In this document: in pieces, positions 1-9,229 of the stretch
Position numbering within the stretch: position 1 is the first letter of the stretch
Layout: each line of letters starts with the position of its first letter
Assembly: GCA_015680685.1 (NCBI GenBank)
Contig: MNCI01004997.1
Span: 184,351 to 207,643, forward strand
Direction of reading: 5' to 3'
Length of the DNA stretch: 23,293 bases
Source: Gnetum montanum
Lineage: Eukaryota > Streptophyta > Gnetopsida > Gnetales > Gnetaceae
Made by a program: the position numbers and the translations under genes
Notes under the pieces: model-generated
What the model was told of the DNA's origin: nothing
The model's input: the letters and a program-made list of their open reading frames with translations, nothing else
The model's database searches: none

Positions 1-1
1 G

Positions 2-970
2 GGAAATAAGGGTGGAAGGCAAAAAATTCAAGGTCAAGCAAACCAAGCCTCATCTTCACAAGAACAAGAGAAAGCTCTAGAAGCAAGGGACTTTAACAAA
101 GAAGAGATAGAGAAATTGAAGAATCTTCTAGCCACTCTCGAAAAATGTTTAGGTATCTATTCATTGGTACATTCAAGTGAGCTTCCAATTTCTCATTGTT
201 TAAGTGCCTCTGATCAGTATTTTAAAAATTCCTAGATCATTGATTCAGGAGCCACAAATCACATGACACATGCATCTCATAATTTCAGTTCTTATTTCCC
301 TAGCCCTGGTAATCAAAAAATTACCATGGCAAATGGATCACCAACCACAGTTGCCAATATAGGGAATGTTAAAATTGATCATGATATGATTCTTAAAGAT
401 GTCCTTCATGTTCCAAAATTATCAACAAATCTCATCTCCATAACCAAACTTTCTCGGGATCTAAATTGCAAAGTAACCTTCTTCCCAACTAATTATTTAT
501 TTCAGGACCGGGATTCAGGCAAGATGATTGAACTTGCTAAGGAGAAGGGAGGATTATACTATCTTGAAAAGATTGAAAAGATAAGTGCTAGTAAGTGGAA
601 TCAACCTCTAACCCTCCTATCTGCAAGTCATTCAACCAATAAAGGCATGATTTAGCTTCACCACTTTAGACTAGGACATCCTTCATTCAAAATACTTGAA
701 ATCATGTTCCCTCATTTATTTAAGGGCTTAGAAAAGGAAATGTTTAATTGTGAAACTTGTGAACTCGCAAAGCACAAATGTGTAGCATTTCCCATCAATA
801 ATAAAAGAACCTTGTTTCCATTTGATTTAATTCATATTGATATTTGGGGACCATCTCCAATTTCAAATATTTCTGGAGCATGATGGTTTGTTTCTTTTAT
901 TGATGATTGCACAAGAGTTACTTGGATTTTCTTAATCAAGTCCAAAACTAATGTTAGTGATGTCCTCCCA
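2..970 (+). pseudogene. Copia gag tail, aspartic protease and N-terminal integrase, broken by stops
   Basis: One frame runs from base 2 with three stops. It starts in a Gly/Gln-rich and charged gag tail, then gives the protease active site IIDSGATNHMT at about 239-271 and the rest of the protease to about 570. The integrase zinc region follows, with HFRLGHPSF and CETCELAK (His and Cys ligands visible). The catalytic core opens with the first Asp in IHIDIWGP and shows FIDDCTRVTWIF. Stops are at 233 (TAG just before the protease motif, where copia elements usually have Trp), 653 (TAG) and 881 (TGA). The frame ends at a 17-T run (972-988), after which the core Glu and the C-terminal part of integrase cannot be found. 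Confidence 0.85.
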
Positions 971-971
971 A

Positions 972-1301
972 TTTTTTTTTTTTTTTTTGAGAAAGTATTC
1001 AGGATTCTATTATGCAAGATCAAATTATGTTACATAAGATTACAAATGGGGCGCCCCCCAGAAGAAACAGCAAAACTCATGACAAGAAGGAGAAAATGGA
1101 GGACAACAAGGAAATGAGGAAGAAAATGATGAACAACAAGCTGCAAATGTGTCTCATTGGGTTAGAAGATCAACAAGAGCTACTAGACCTCCTGACAAGT
1201 ACTCTCCCTTGCAAAATTATGTACTTTACAGTGATAGTGGTGAACTGGAAACAATGCAGGAAGCCATGACGTGTACTGATGCTGCAAAGTGAAAGGCAGC
1301 T
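972..1301 (+). pseudogene. Copia spacer between integrase and RT, rearranged, with poly-T run
   Basis: A run of 17 T is followed by sequence that does not continue the integrase core. From about 1090 one frame reads an acidic linker (EEENDEQQ), then WVRRSTRATRPPDKY, the usual lead-in to copia RT. It continues to EAMTCTDAAK, a TGA stop at 1290 where Trp is expected, then KAAMNDEW. Only about 130 codons lie between the integrase FIDD motif and the RT start, against several hundred in complete elements. I infer a deletion of integrase core and C-terminal sequence with its scar near the T run. A GC-rich scrap (gcgcccccc) at about 1050 may mark the junction. Confidence 0.6.
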
Positions 1302-2163
1302 ATGAATGATGAATGGGAATCACTCCAACAGAACAAAATGTGGGAGTTGGTTCAGTTGCCAAAAGGGAGAAAATCGTTGGAGTGCAGGTGGCTATACAAA
1401 ATTAAAACAAAGGCCAATGGGGAAAAACGTTTCAAGACTAGGTTGGTGGTGAAAGGCTATGCACAGAAACTAGGCATAGACTTTCAAGAAATTTTTTCTC
1501 CAATGGTTAAACACTCTTCTATATGTTTAGTGTTATCTTTGGTGGCCTACATGGATGAATTGGAACAGCATAACATAAAAACAGCATTCCTTCATGGAGA
1601 TTGGGAGGAGGAACTATACATGAAACAGCTAAAAGGATATGAAAAACAACAAGGTTTAGGTCTAGTTTGCAGACTGAAAAAGAGCTTATATGGTCTAAAA
1701 CAAGCCCCTAGGCAGTGGTATAAAAGGTTTGATACATTCATAAAGAAGCTGAATTATCATAGAAACAATATGGACCACCGTATGTATTTTTCTAGAGATG
1801 TTTCGGGTAAGTTTACAATGTTGTTTTTGTATGTTGATGATATGTTAATTGCTAGAAATGACATGGCAGAAATAAAACATCTAAAACTAGAAATGGGCAA
1901 AGAATTTGCTATGAAGGATTGGGGACAAGCAAAGAAAATTCTTGGAATGAATATTTACAAAGACAAAAAAAGGAAGAAGTTGTGGCTGAGTCAAGAAGAT
2001 TACATTGGAAAGGTTCTAAAATGTTTCAACATGGAGGATGCAAAACCTGTAAGTACACCTCTTTCAACACAATCTAATTTATCAAAGGAGGACTGTCCAA
2101 AGTCAAAAGAGGATTTTGAAAAGGTGAAAAACATCTCATATACTTCTGCTATTAGGTCATTGA
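1302..2163 (+). pseudogene. Copia reverse transcriptase domain (RVT_2 type), nearly intact
   Basis: This long open stretch has the copia RT order. RWLYKIKTKANG and RLVVKGYAQ mark the fingers; FSPMVKHSSI precedes the first catalytic Asp region, here QHNIKTAFLHGD (canonical copia has DVKTAFLHG, so the first catalytic Asp seems replaced by Asn). SLYGLKQAPRQWY follows, and the catalytic pair is in LYVDDMLIA at about 1831. The connection region KPVSTPLSTQ and SYTSAIRSL leads to RNase H. At about 2156-2163 the frame is lost: TTGATTGATG looks like a 4-bp duplication of TTGATG, shifting into the wrong frame until a stop at 2193-2195. The RNase H frame resumes at once with MYAMVCTHPNIA. Confidence 0.9.
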
Positions 2164-2799
2164 TTGATGTATGCCATGGTTTGTACACATCCTAATATTG
2201 CTTGTGCCATTGGAGTAGTTAGTAGATTTATGACCAACTATGGGTGGAATCACGGGCTGACTATTAAATGGATTCTAAAATATTTAAAGGGCACAAAAAC
2301 ACATTGCTTGTGTCTTGGAGATGCTGATATGCACCTTGAAGGTTTTGTAGATGCAAACTTTGTTGCTAATCATGATACAAAACATTCCACTACAAGGTGC
2401 ACATTTATTTTTGGTGGTGCAGTAATGAGTTGGTTGTCACGTCTACAACCATCGGTAACTTTATCTACAACCGAATCAGAATATGTAGCCCTCACAGAAG
2501 TATGCAAGGAGATGTTATGGATGAAGAGATTCTTGCAATCTCTCAGATTAAAACAACAAAGGTATGCTGTGTGTTGTGACAGTTTGAGTGCAATCCATCT
2601 TGCAAAGAATTTTTCCTTTCATGCCAAGACAAAACATATAGATATTCGGTTTCACTTCATGAGAGAAATCATAGAGGACAGCTTGGTGCATGTTCAGAAG
2701 GTCCATACAAAGCTTAATGTCGCTGATGCTTTAACAAAACCAGTGATAGCTGAAAAACACATTTTTTGTAGGAAGAAGCTTGGGATAGCTGAAGCTTAA
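2164..2799 (+). pseudogene. Copia RNase H domain, 3' end of pol
   Basis: The frame restarts after the small duplication with MYAMVCTHPNIACAIGVVS, the standard copia link from RT to RNase H. RNase H features seen are FVDANFVANHD (catalytic Asp region), LSTTESEYVALTE (catalytic Glu), CCDSLSAIHLAKN (second Asp) and ADALTKPV (final Asp). It ends with TAA about 50 bases before the polypurine tract, as expected. No internal stop occurs in 211 codons, so this part is far less damaged than gag-integrase. It is not expressible as one polyprotein because of the frame change and upstream stops. Confidence 0.9.
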
Positions 2800-2840
2800 T
2801 TAAAAGTGCACATCTCTTGAAGACTGGTTGGATTTGTCTT

Positions 2841-2852
2841 CAAGGGAGAGTT
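2841..2852 (+). other. Polypurine tract of the copia element
   Basis: The purine-rich CAAGGGAGAGTT lies directly before the TGTTGG that opens the 3' LTR and 40 bases after the pol stop. This is the position of the plus-strand primer in LTR retrotransposons. Confidence 0.75.
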
Positions 2853-3531
2853 TGTTGGAAAAATGAAGACAAATACATTAGTATTATTTGTTGTATTTCC
2901 TTTTATGTTTTTAAAAGGATGTTGCATTTTAAACAATGATATGAAAAAAAAAAGGGTCAATTTGTAAAGTGATGTTTATGTGGGGATGTGTTTTATCCCA
3001 TGTGTTGGGATTGGGATTTGGTCCTAATGTTTCCTTATAAATAGAGGCTTGGGGTAGCCTTTAAGTGGGTGTTTTTTTCTTTTTTTCTTTTTTGTGATGT
3101 GGAAACATTGCATTGAGGTTTTACCTTGGAGATGAGAGTTTGAGATTTGAGATCTGTTGGAGTAACAGATTGGGTGCTTGGGAAAGCTATAAAGATGGCT
3201 TGTGTCCTTAAGATTTGAGTAGAATAGAAGGCAGATCAGCATTGTTGTGGAGGTAGGGTAAAAAGGGCCCGAACCACGTAAATCTCTGTGTTCTTGTGCT
3301 ATTTTCTTTCACTATTTTCGTTCTGCTTTTATAGCAAATGTTTGCTAGAGTTTACAGTAGTTTTTTAGTGAATTACAGCATCTATTTGATCTGCTACAGT
3401 GCAATATTTTCTGCCTTTAACATTTTATTCAGATCAACATCGTTCTAATAATTTCTCCAGAGCTTCTCTAGTGTATTTTCAGATCTGATCCACTAACTGT
3501 TTTATTGAAACTATCACTTTCGATTATAACA
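2853..3531 (+). repeat. 3' LTR of the copia element (about 679 bp)
   Basis: The LTR begins TGTTGGAAAA right after the polypurine tract. I place its end at TATAACA (3525-3531), which gives TGTT...AACA inverted ends and an immediate switch to gypsy integrase coding sequence. A TATA box is at 3036, so U3 is about 190 bases and the transcript start would be near 3065-3075. The rest is R-U5, T-rich with many short pyrimidine tracts. The matching 5' LTR and target duplication are outside the window; the right-hand duplication would be CCTTG (3532-3536) if it is 5 bp. The start is firm; the end could shift by some tens of bases. Confidence 0.7.
3036..3043 (+). promoter_or_regulatory. TATA box in the copia LTR
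   Basis: TATAAATA followed by GAGGCTTGG lies about 185 bases into the LTR, the usual place for the U3 promoter. In this 3' copy it would fire outward into the gypsy fragment and run antisense to the HGH1 exons. Confidence 0.55.
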
Positions 3532-3535
3532 CCTT

Positions 3536-3836
3536 GCTCATGTGAACCTAGTTGCATACAAGTTGCAGGTGCCAACATATCTGGTAAAATATCATCATAT
3601 GTTCCATGTTTCAATGCTCAAAAATTTCAAATCGGGAGATGCTAATCCAACAATAAGGTCTCCATGACCTCCAAACATGAAGTTGTGAAAGGACAACATA
3701 TTCATTCCATCGTCAACATAAACACAACTAGATGCTCTCATAATTAAAAAAAAAAAAACTGGAGTTATTGGTGCACTGGCAAGGCACATCGTTGGAGGAC
3801 ACCTACAAGGAGTGGAAAACTCTCAAGAACAAGAAA
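3536..3836 (+). pseudogene. Ty3/gypsy integrase C-terminus plus chromodomain fragment
   Basis: The frame starting just after the copia LTR reads VAYKLQVPTYLVKYHHMFH then VSMLKNF, the standard end of gypsy (chromovirus) integrase (usual form VAYKLxLP...HxVFHVSxLK). After two stops and an A-run (3749-3760) a neighbouring frame reads ELLVHWQGTSLEDTYKEW then KTLK, matching the chromodomain tail that chromoviruses use for targeting (LVxWxGxxxEDxTWE). Only about 100 codons survive. The left edge coincides with the copia LTR end, so the copia element probably landed inside this gypsy integrase, with the rest left of the window. I cannot trace a 3' LTR to the right. Confidence 0.7.
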
Positions 3837-3972
3837 TCATTTATTGCAAACTTCTACGCAAAAAACCACTCTCAAGAAGTAGTTGGCTTGAGGCAACCAC
3901 TTCTTGATAGGAATCATAGTGTTTGGGAGTCAGCATTGCTTCTAAAAATCTTTGGCAAAAGTGTGATACGCT

Positions 3973-4723
3973 AGATGGTACCAAGAGGATTTGAGACGGA
4001 TCACTTTTGAAGGACAAAGAATCAATGTGTCTCTCTATTCAATGAAGGAGTTGGGTTATTTTCATAGTAAAGCTAAAGTCCTAAAGATCCTTGCATATGC
4101 TAGTGCCAATCTACCTCTAAGCATGGGGAGTGATTCCCCCAAGGTATGAAGTAGTCTTCCCTTGGTCACAAAGGATCAACTCTATGCTCTTGTATCGCTA
4201 CCAGAGGTAGAGGACTGGCTTGCATGTCAAGCCAGTAGTTTTCACTTTAGATAGAAAGGTTTGTACAATTTGCATGAGAAGGGGCAAACTAGTTCTTCCT
4301 TAACTTGAGTTGCCTGAACATCTCTAAACGTTGATTGGATGTCAAGCTAAGTTCAACATTTATGCTTTACAATTAAATAACCTTAATCGTTGGACCTTCT
4401 TATCTACAACTACTAAAAGGGCTTTTAGTTGTCGGATGAACCTTCATATCCAATGTGCTCTACACATTTGGAAAAACATATAGACAAAGACTTAAGCTCC
4501 AAGGGTGTCGCACTTTTTCAAAAGGGGAGGGTGTACAAAAACATGTCTTGTTGGTAGATTAAAGATTGTTTCCCTCTAAAATTGGGGTCAGAGAAGTGTG
4601 GAGATCCTGATAGGTTCCATACTATCATAACCATTACCATAGAACTACCTAGCCTTGATTCCTTTGTGGACCTTGTTACAAGGATATGTAGGCTTGTTAG
4701 GAAGGCTTTGCCTCCCTAGCTTG
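3973..4723 (+). pseudogene. Decayed protein-like sequence, family not recognised
   Basis: Two stretches read like real protein rather than random translation. The first, from 3973, gives WYQEDLRRITFEGQRI then NVSLYSMKELGYFHSKAKV, and runs to EVEDWLACQ with one TGA in about 93 codons. The second, about 4470-4718, gives KGVALFQKGRVYKNM, one TAG, then KLGSEKCGDPDRFHTI and PSLDSFVDLVTRICRLV with no further stop. The middle (4252-4470) is full of stops. Orientation matches the upstream gypsy fragment, but none of this resembles gypsy gag or pol as I know them. It could be the tail of that element, another element, or a captured gene piece. I give no function. Confidence 0.35.
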
Positions 4724-5881
4724 GGCCACCACCCTTCTCCTTGAAGTAGGGCTTAGAACTAGATACATTAGAGTAGGAATACATCTTAGCTCTCTAAGGG
4801 AATGGTGTCATGTGTATATGCTAATTCTCTTTCTATTATTGTTTGTTTGGGTGTGCATCTTGTTAGTCTCCTTGTTTGTATGCCACTAACCTTGGACTAA
4901 CGAGTTATATGCACTCATGTTGTATTTGTAGGTGTTGTGAGCATTAAGGCATAGCCCATTCATGAACTCGTAGAACTCAAACAACAAACTTTGTGACTAC
5001 ATGAACTAAAACTTTGGTGAAACTGAATAATGCCCTCCAAGTTCAGCAAGCTAAATTTATGTGGTAGCATATCTACTAATACTAACTAGAATGAGCATGC
5101 CTAGTCATTAGGCAATCGGGGGAACCAAGTAGCTCACATAGATCTTTAGTACTACAACCCTGCCAATGCAGATTCATGCCAACGAGGCCATGATGCAAGC
5201 CTGCACCTTGATTTTGTCCTTCCTCATTGCTGCTTCGTGTAGTGCTTTTCAAGGGTGGCACCATCACGACTACAAACTACCAAGTACAAGTAAGATACAC
5301 CTAGCCAATAGAAAGATTCCAACATGGAATAATGTCATGATTGTCTTCTTCTCTTTGAGCCATCCCCATCTTACATACAATTATTTTCCATTTAAAATAT
5401 TGTAGTTTTGGTGTCCACGCCAAAGAATGCATCACAAACATCAATAGAATATGACAATGACAATGATCATGACAAGCTTTCAATTTTATTACTCCTATAA
5501 TTACATAAATGTACATATTTTATGCATTTATGTGTTTTAAATTTCCTGAAAATATGTCAAAATGCTTCCAAAACTGATTCACTACCAAAACCTTGCCCTC
5601 CCAAACAAAATGCAGAGTATCAAGTTAATAAACCACTTGAAGTATCCTACTATAAAATACCAAGCATTATTCCAATACAGAGAGTTGCTGACAACAAAAC
5701 TGATCTAGCCATTGTGATTTTCCATTCTATTCACTTGATAAGGGTAGCACGTTATACTTATTTATTTGGAAATTTGAGCTAAAATCTCTGAACTACAACC
5801 TGTCCAGTAAAGAACTGGAATGTCCTTGTTCTTAAAAAAACGAAAAGTAAAAAGAAAATTTTAAGTGTAGAATTATCTCAC
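4724..5881. other. No gene seen; probable HGH1 intron
   Basis: This AT-rich sequence has short open frames without domain sense on either strand. If the HGH1 exon at 5882-5995 is live, this is its downstream intron: a good donor (GAG then GTGAGA on the minus strand) opens it. I searched the minus strand for the next HGH1 exon, which should begin near Val-Tyr-Ser and contain a conserved IERE stretch, and did not find it here. Confidence 0.5.
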
Positions 5882-5995
5882 CTCTTTGCCAGCCAAAGGC
5901 AGCAAAAGAGCAGGCCATAAAAACTGAGATATGGCAAGCAAATTTGACAGCTGTGTTTCGACTTCAAAGCAGCAATTTCTAAGGGTACCTGAAAC
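5882..5995 (-). CDS. HGH1: HGH1-like protein, downstream of the two exons in view
   Basis: HGH1 is an armadillo-repeat cytosolic protein; in yeast and animals it acts with TRiC/CCT in folding elongation factor eEF2. This exon encodes exactly 38 codons in phase 0: it opens VSGTLRNCCFEVETQLSNLL, and after a short stretch reads SQFLWPALLLPLAGKE. That is the most conserved block of the family (human form also has GTLRNCCFE and LLLPLAG). The acceptor is TTACTTTGAATTTCAG before GTTTCAGG; the donor is AAAGAG followed by GTGAGA. No stop or frameshift is present. It joins in phase to the exon at 13031-13220, whose last codons are RRKG, reproducing the RKGVSGT found in plant HGH1 proteins. Confidence 0.82.
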
Positions 5996-6169
5996 CTGAA
6001 ATTCAAAGTAATGAAGCATGGAATTCATGAATGCAGAGAAAGCGACCTCTATATCCAACTTAAAAACAGTTCTTAGAACAACTCATCTTAAAATTAACTC
6101 TAAAGTAATCCTGCTCTAATTGAACTTCTTAAAGGCACCGCTGCCAATAAAGGATTGAGTAATTAAAGA

Positions 6170-7935
6170 GGTGATGGAAACCAGCATTGGAAAAAATATG
6201 TTGTTTTCATTGATACTGGTGCAAATACTAATTTCTGCATTAAAGAGGTCTGGAATACTTGGTTTACTTTATCAAGTCCTCACAAAAGATTAACCATGAA
6301 TGGAATTAGAAGATTAGACCAGTTTGCTGTCAACATTCTAGCGAAAATAGAAAATACAATTATCTTAGCAGATTTTATTCAAGTAAATGTTTCTGGCTAT
6401 GATGTTGGATTAGTATCAAACTTTATGGACCAAATAGGCCTTTATACAATAGGCAAAGATATGATCATATGATTCTATGTACAATCTCAGGAACTAAAAA
6501 ACTGTGCCATGCATCCCTGACCAAATTAAAAGCTCTGCAAACGAATTGATGGCTTAGCCATCTTTAAAAAGAATTTTGAAAAATTATATTTCTCGAGAAA
6601 GAGCTGTTGAAACATATGAGATTGTCAAACAACTGAAGACATCTGGAGCCACACATGAACAACAAAATAAATTAAAACAAGTTATAGCTAAACTCCAGCC
6701 TTCTTGTTGTGAACATCCTTTACAATTTTGGAACAAAGAATCCCTGGTACCTCATATTCCTACAGTACATAATATCCCAGTTCAAAGAAAACCCATTAGA
6801 ATAAATAAAATGGATGAAGCTTAAGTTCAAAAACAAGTTCAAGAATTCTGAGAAAAGGTGTTAATTCAGCTGTCACAATCAAATTATGCATGTGTGTTTC
6901 ATTGTTGGAAACCATGCTGTGATTAAAAGAGGAAAAGCTTGAATGGCTATAAACTACATTCCTCTAAATACAGTCACAGTTGATATTCAATAGTCTTTGC
7001 CTAATAAAAAAAATTAATCCAAAAGATTGCACCTAAAGATATTGATAAAACTGCTTTGTCTACTCCTGGAGGGCTATATGAATAGTTAGTCATGCCTTTT
7101 GATCTAAAAAATGCTTCAACTCATTTCCAGCACAGAACAGATTTTGCATTTCAAAAATATTCTCATTTTATTGCAAATTATATAGACGATTTCCTAATAT
7201 ATTATAAATCTCTTAAAGATCATTTGCAGCATTTGAATCAGTTTGCTGATTTGGTCATGCAACATGGCATCGCATTACGACTAACCGGAAGAAATTCCAG
7301 GTTGGTCGAGAAGAAATAGAATTTTCCCAGATAAATTAGAGGGGAAACAGCAATGTCAAAGATTTTTAGGTTGCATAAACTATGTACATCAACACGTTCA
7401 AATTTTATCCAGAAAAACTAAAGCTATAGTTTCTCTACCTTACCAATGGTCAAAGGAAACAACCAGGGAAATAAGACAATTGAGGAAATAATGTGACAAT
7501 TTGTCTCCTCTAGAACCAGCCCTTCAAGGCCCATTATCCTTGCCACAGATGCCAGTAATGAGGCTAGGTATGCAGATTACCAAGAAAGGCAAAAGCAAAA
7601 GAAAAGGTTTGTGCATTGCTTTTGGCTGTTTTACTAAAACTGAATTAAATTACTGGGCTGCAGACAAGGAGATTTTCAGAGCAATCAAAGGAGATTTTGA
7701 GAGGATTCAATCTGAGAAAAAATTCATTAAACTTAGCTGTGTTGATGACAAAAAAAATCACAGGAAGCCCTAAGTTACAGGGATTTATATGGTGCCAATT
7801 ATTATTATCTAAATATCATTTTCCTATAGAAAAAATGCCAGAGAAAACGAACAGTTTGCCCGATGCTCTCACTCGAATAATGACAATGTTTATGTTTAGA
7901 TCTCCATCATCACTAACCTCAACTTCTAGTGCATG
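6170..7935 (+). pseudogene. Endogenous caulimovirid pol fossil A (protease, RT, RNase H)
   Basis: An old, non-functional copy of a Caulimoviridae-type pol gene. In order there are an aspartic protease with its DTG at 6212-6220, a linker containing PLQFW at about 6718 that resembles the pre-RT linker of florendovirus-like caulimovirids, and RT fingers (KRGKA at about 6930, then INY). The palm has PFDLKNA at about 7098 and catalytic YIDD at 7179-7190. An RNase H start (ATDAS near 7540) and a PDALT end near 7860 follow. Many stops, several frame changes and a short loss between fingers and palm make it inert. It lies antisense to HGH1. I see no LTR or integrase, which separates it from gypsy. 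The genus is uncertain. Confidence 0.75.
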
Positions 7936-8250
7936 AAATCAGAAATCAAAGCCAAATGATACTTGGAAAGCATGGCCATTGGTAACAGCTATAGACCATT
8001 TGCACTGGTGTCAAGAAATCCAGCAATATTTTCCACAACGAAATTCTAGCACAGGTGTCACAATCTACCCAAATGCAGATTTCTTTATCAATATCTATGG
8101 TAGAATTCATTATATGGTAAATATTTTAAAATGGTCAACTTTTAAAGCACAGCTCATCAAGCATCTACAAAAGCATGAGTGTATTAACAACCTCATGCTT
8201 CTTTGGAGGCCACTTTATGCAAATTTTGAATTATGTTGATTCCTAAATGA
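7936..8250 (+). pseudogene. Probable downstream viral frame of fossil A, unrecognised
   Basis: Directly after the RNase H end, an 86-codon open frame (7979-8239) continues with no similarity I can name. It begins near AIDHLHWCQEIQQYF. By position it would be the part of the caulimovirid genome 3' of pol, or a shared long polyprotein. It could also be chance. The frame stops at 8237-8239. Confidence 0.3.
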
Positions 8251-8389
8251 TTCATTAAAGTGGGACACATGGAAGACAAACGTCTACAATGCTTTCTAGA
8301 AAAGCATGTAAAGTATTGTTGCCAGCTCTGTCCTTTTGAAAAATGAAAATCTGAAAATTCCTAACTGGAAAAATGAATTTATTTTTTTT

Positions 8390-8770
8390 ACCACAAATCA
8401 TGGTATAGCAGCTGAGTTGTGGTATACTGACCACAAGGTGACCACAAGTCATGGTATGTAGGAAACAAAGATGATTAAAATTCTGAGGATACCATGATCA
8501 AACCACAAGTCATGGTAAATTACCACAACTATTCCATGGGTCATGGTTGAAGACCACAAGTCATGGTAAATTACCACAACTATTCCATGGGTCATGGTTG
8601 AAGACCACAAGTCATGGTTGAAAATCATGGGTCATGGTTGAGTCACAGTTAATAGTAACGGCTGCTACAAGAGACAAGTGGTGGTTGATTCCTGGAAGAG
8701 TTTCTGAGCTGAACACAAGTCATGGTCTGTTTTTTAATGATACCAAATGTCGTGGCTGTGTCATGGTCTA
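8390..8770. repeat. Array 1 of ACCACAAGTCATGGT-like words
   Basis: About ten TCATGGT occurrences lie within 380 bases, most preceded by ACCACAAG or GG. The 15-base core ACCACAAGTCATGGT is a loose dyad (ACCA...TGGT), so it reads similarly on both strands. Spacing is irregular except for a perfect 51-bp tandem block. The same words recur at 14250-14640. No coding sense is evident. Confidence 0.75.
8502..8640. repeat. Perfect 51-bp tandem repeat, two copies plus a partial third
   Basis: Copies at 8502-8552 and 8553-8603 are identical by eye; a third starts at 8604 and diverges after about 15 bases. Each unit begins ACCACAAGTCATGGT and ends GGTTGAAG. Identity between copies contrasts with the decayed surroundings and points to a recent duplication. 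A unit of 51 is a multiple of three, but I see no frame worth calling. Confidence 0.85.
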
Positions 8771-9229
8771 GTAAAAAAAATCAAATTTCCATAAATTTTG
8801 AACTTGAATTTGAATACAAATTGAATCATTGATGTCGCACAGGAATGTAGATGATGCAAATACAAAAATTTAAACTAATGACTATAAATTCTGAGAGATA
8901 TAGAGGGAGATAAAGTTGTTGACTGTTGATCTTCAATGAAATAAAGTTTATCAATGTTACAAAGAGATCTTGGTAATGAGAATTGATAGCAATGTTGATG
9001 ACTTGATGCTGATAACCAATCTGTAAACAATGGTGAATGATGTTGATAGGAAATAGTTAATTAAAGAGAAATAATGAATGAGAGCAAAAACTTTGATGAA
9101 GATGAACAGCTAAGAGAACAACTGTAGCTTGAGAAAATTCATAGACAATCTTTATTACTAGGAAAATTGATCATTGTAACCATGTATGACCTTGGAATTG
9201 GAAGAGAATGCTTGGGCCATACTAAGGGA
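8771..9229. other. No gene seen between array 1 and fossil B
   Basis: AT-rich sequence with many TTGATG/TGATGA words between about 8930 and 9060. Its last part (from about 9130) may already be the degraded lead-in to fossil B, but I cannot align it to a known motif. Confidence 0.4.

Larger units (their letters stand above)
1..3531 (+). mobile_element. Ty1/copia retrotransposon, Tork/Tnt1-like, 5' part outside window, degenerate
   Basis: A copia-order element is recognised from the domain order protease, integrase, reverse transcriptase, RNase H, then a polypurine tract and an LTR. This order (integrase before RT) is diagnostic of Ty1/copia. RNase H wording such as TESEYVALTEVCKEM and TKHIDIRFHFMRE resembles the Tork/Tnt1 lineage. 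The 5' LTR, primer-binding site and most of gag lie before position 1. The coding region carries several stops, at least two frame changes and a large loss inside integrase, so it cannot be autonomous. It appears to sit inside an older gypsy element whose integrase tail follows directly. Lineage is my reading of motifs, not a tree. Confidence 0.9.

Noticed and set aside
3571-3577. Alternative end of the copia LTR at GCCAACA
   Set aside because: Gypsy integrase wording (VAYKLQVP) is already running through this point, so the LTR must end earlier.
5166-5405. Small open frame of 79 codons with a hydrophobic start (possible secreted peptide)
   Set aside because: The signal-like start is short, codon use matches the AT-rich background and no promoter, exon signal or family supports it.
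7501-7773. 90-codon open frame read as one protein
   Set aside because: Only its surroundings make sense as RNase H when frames are changed; the single frame mixes real and shifted sequence.
8390-8770. CRISPR-like array
   Set aside because: Spacing is irregular, words occur on both strands, no unique spacers exist and the context is a plant genome.
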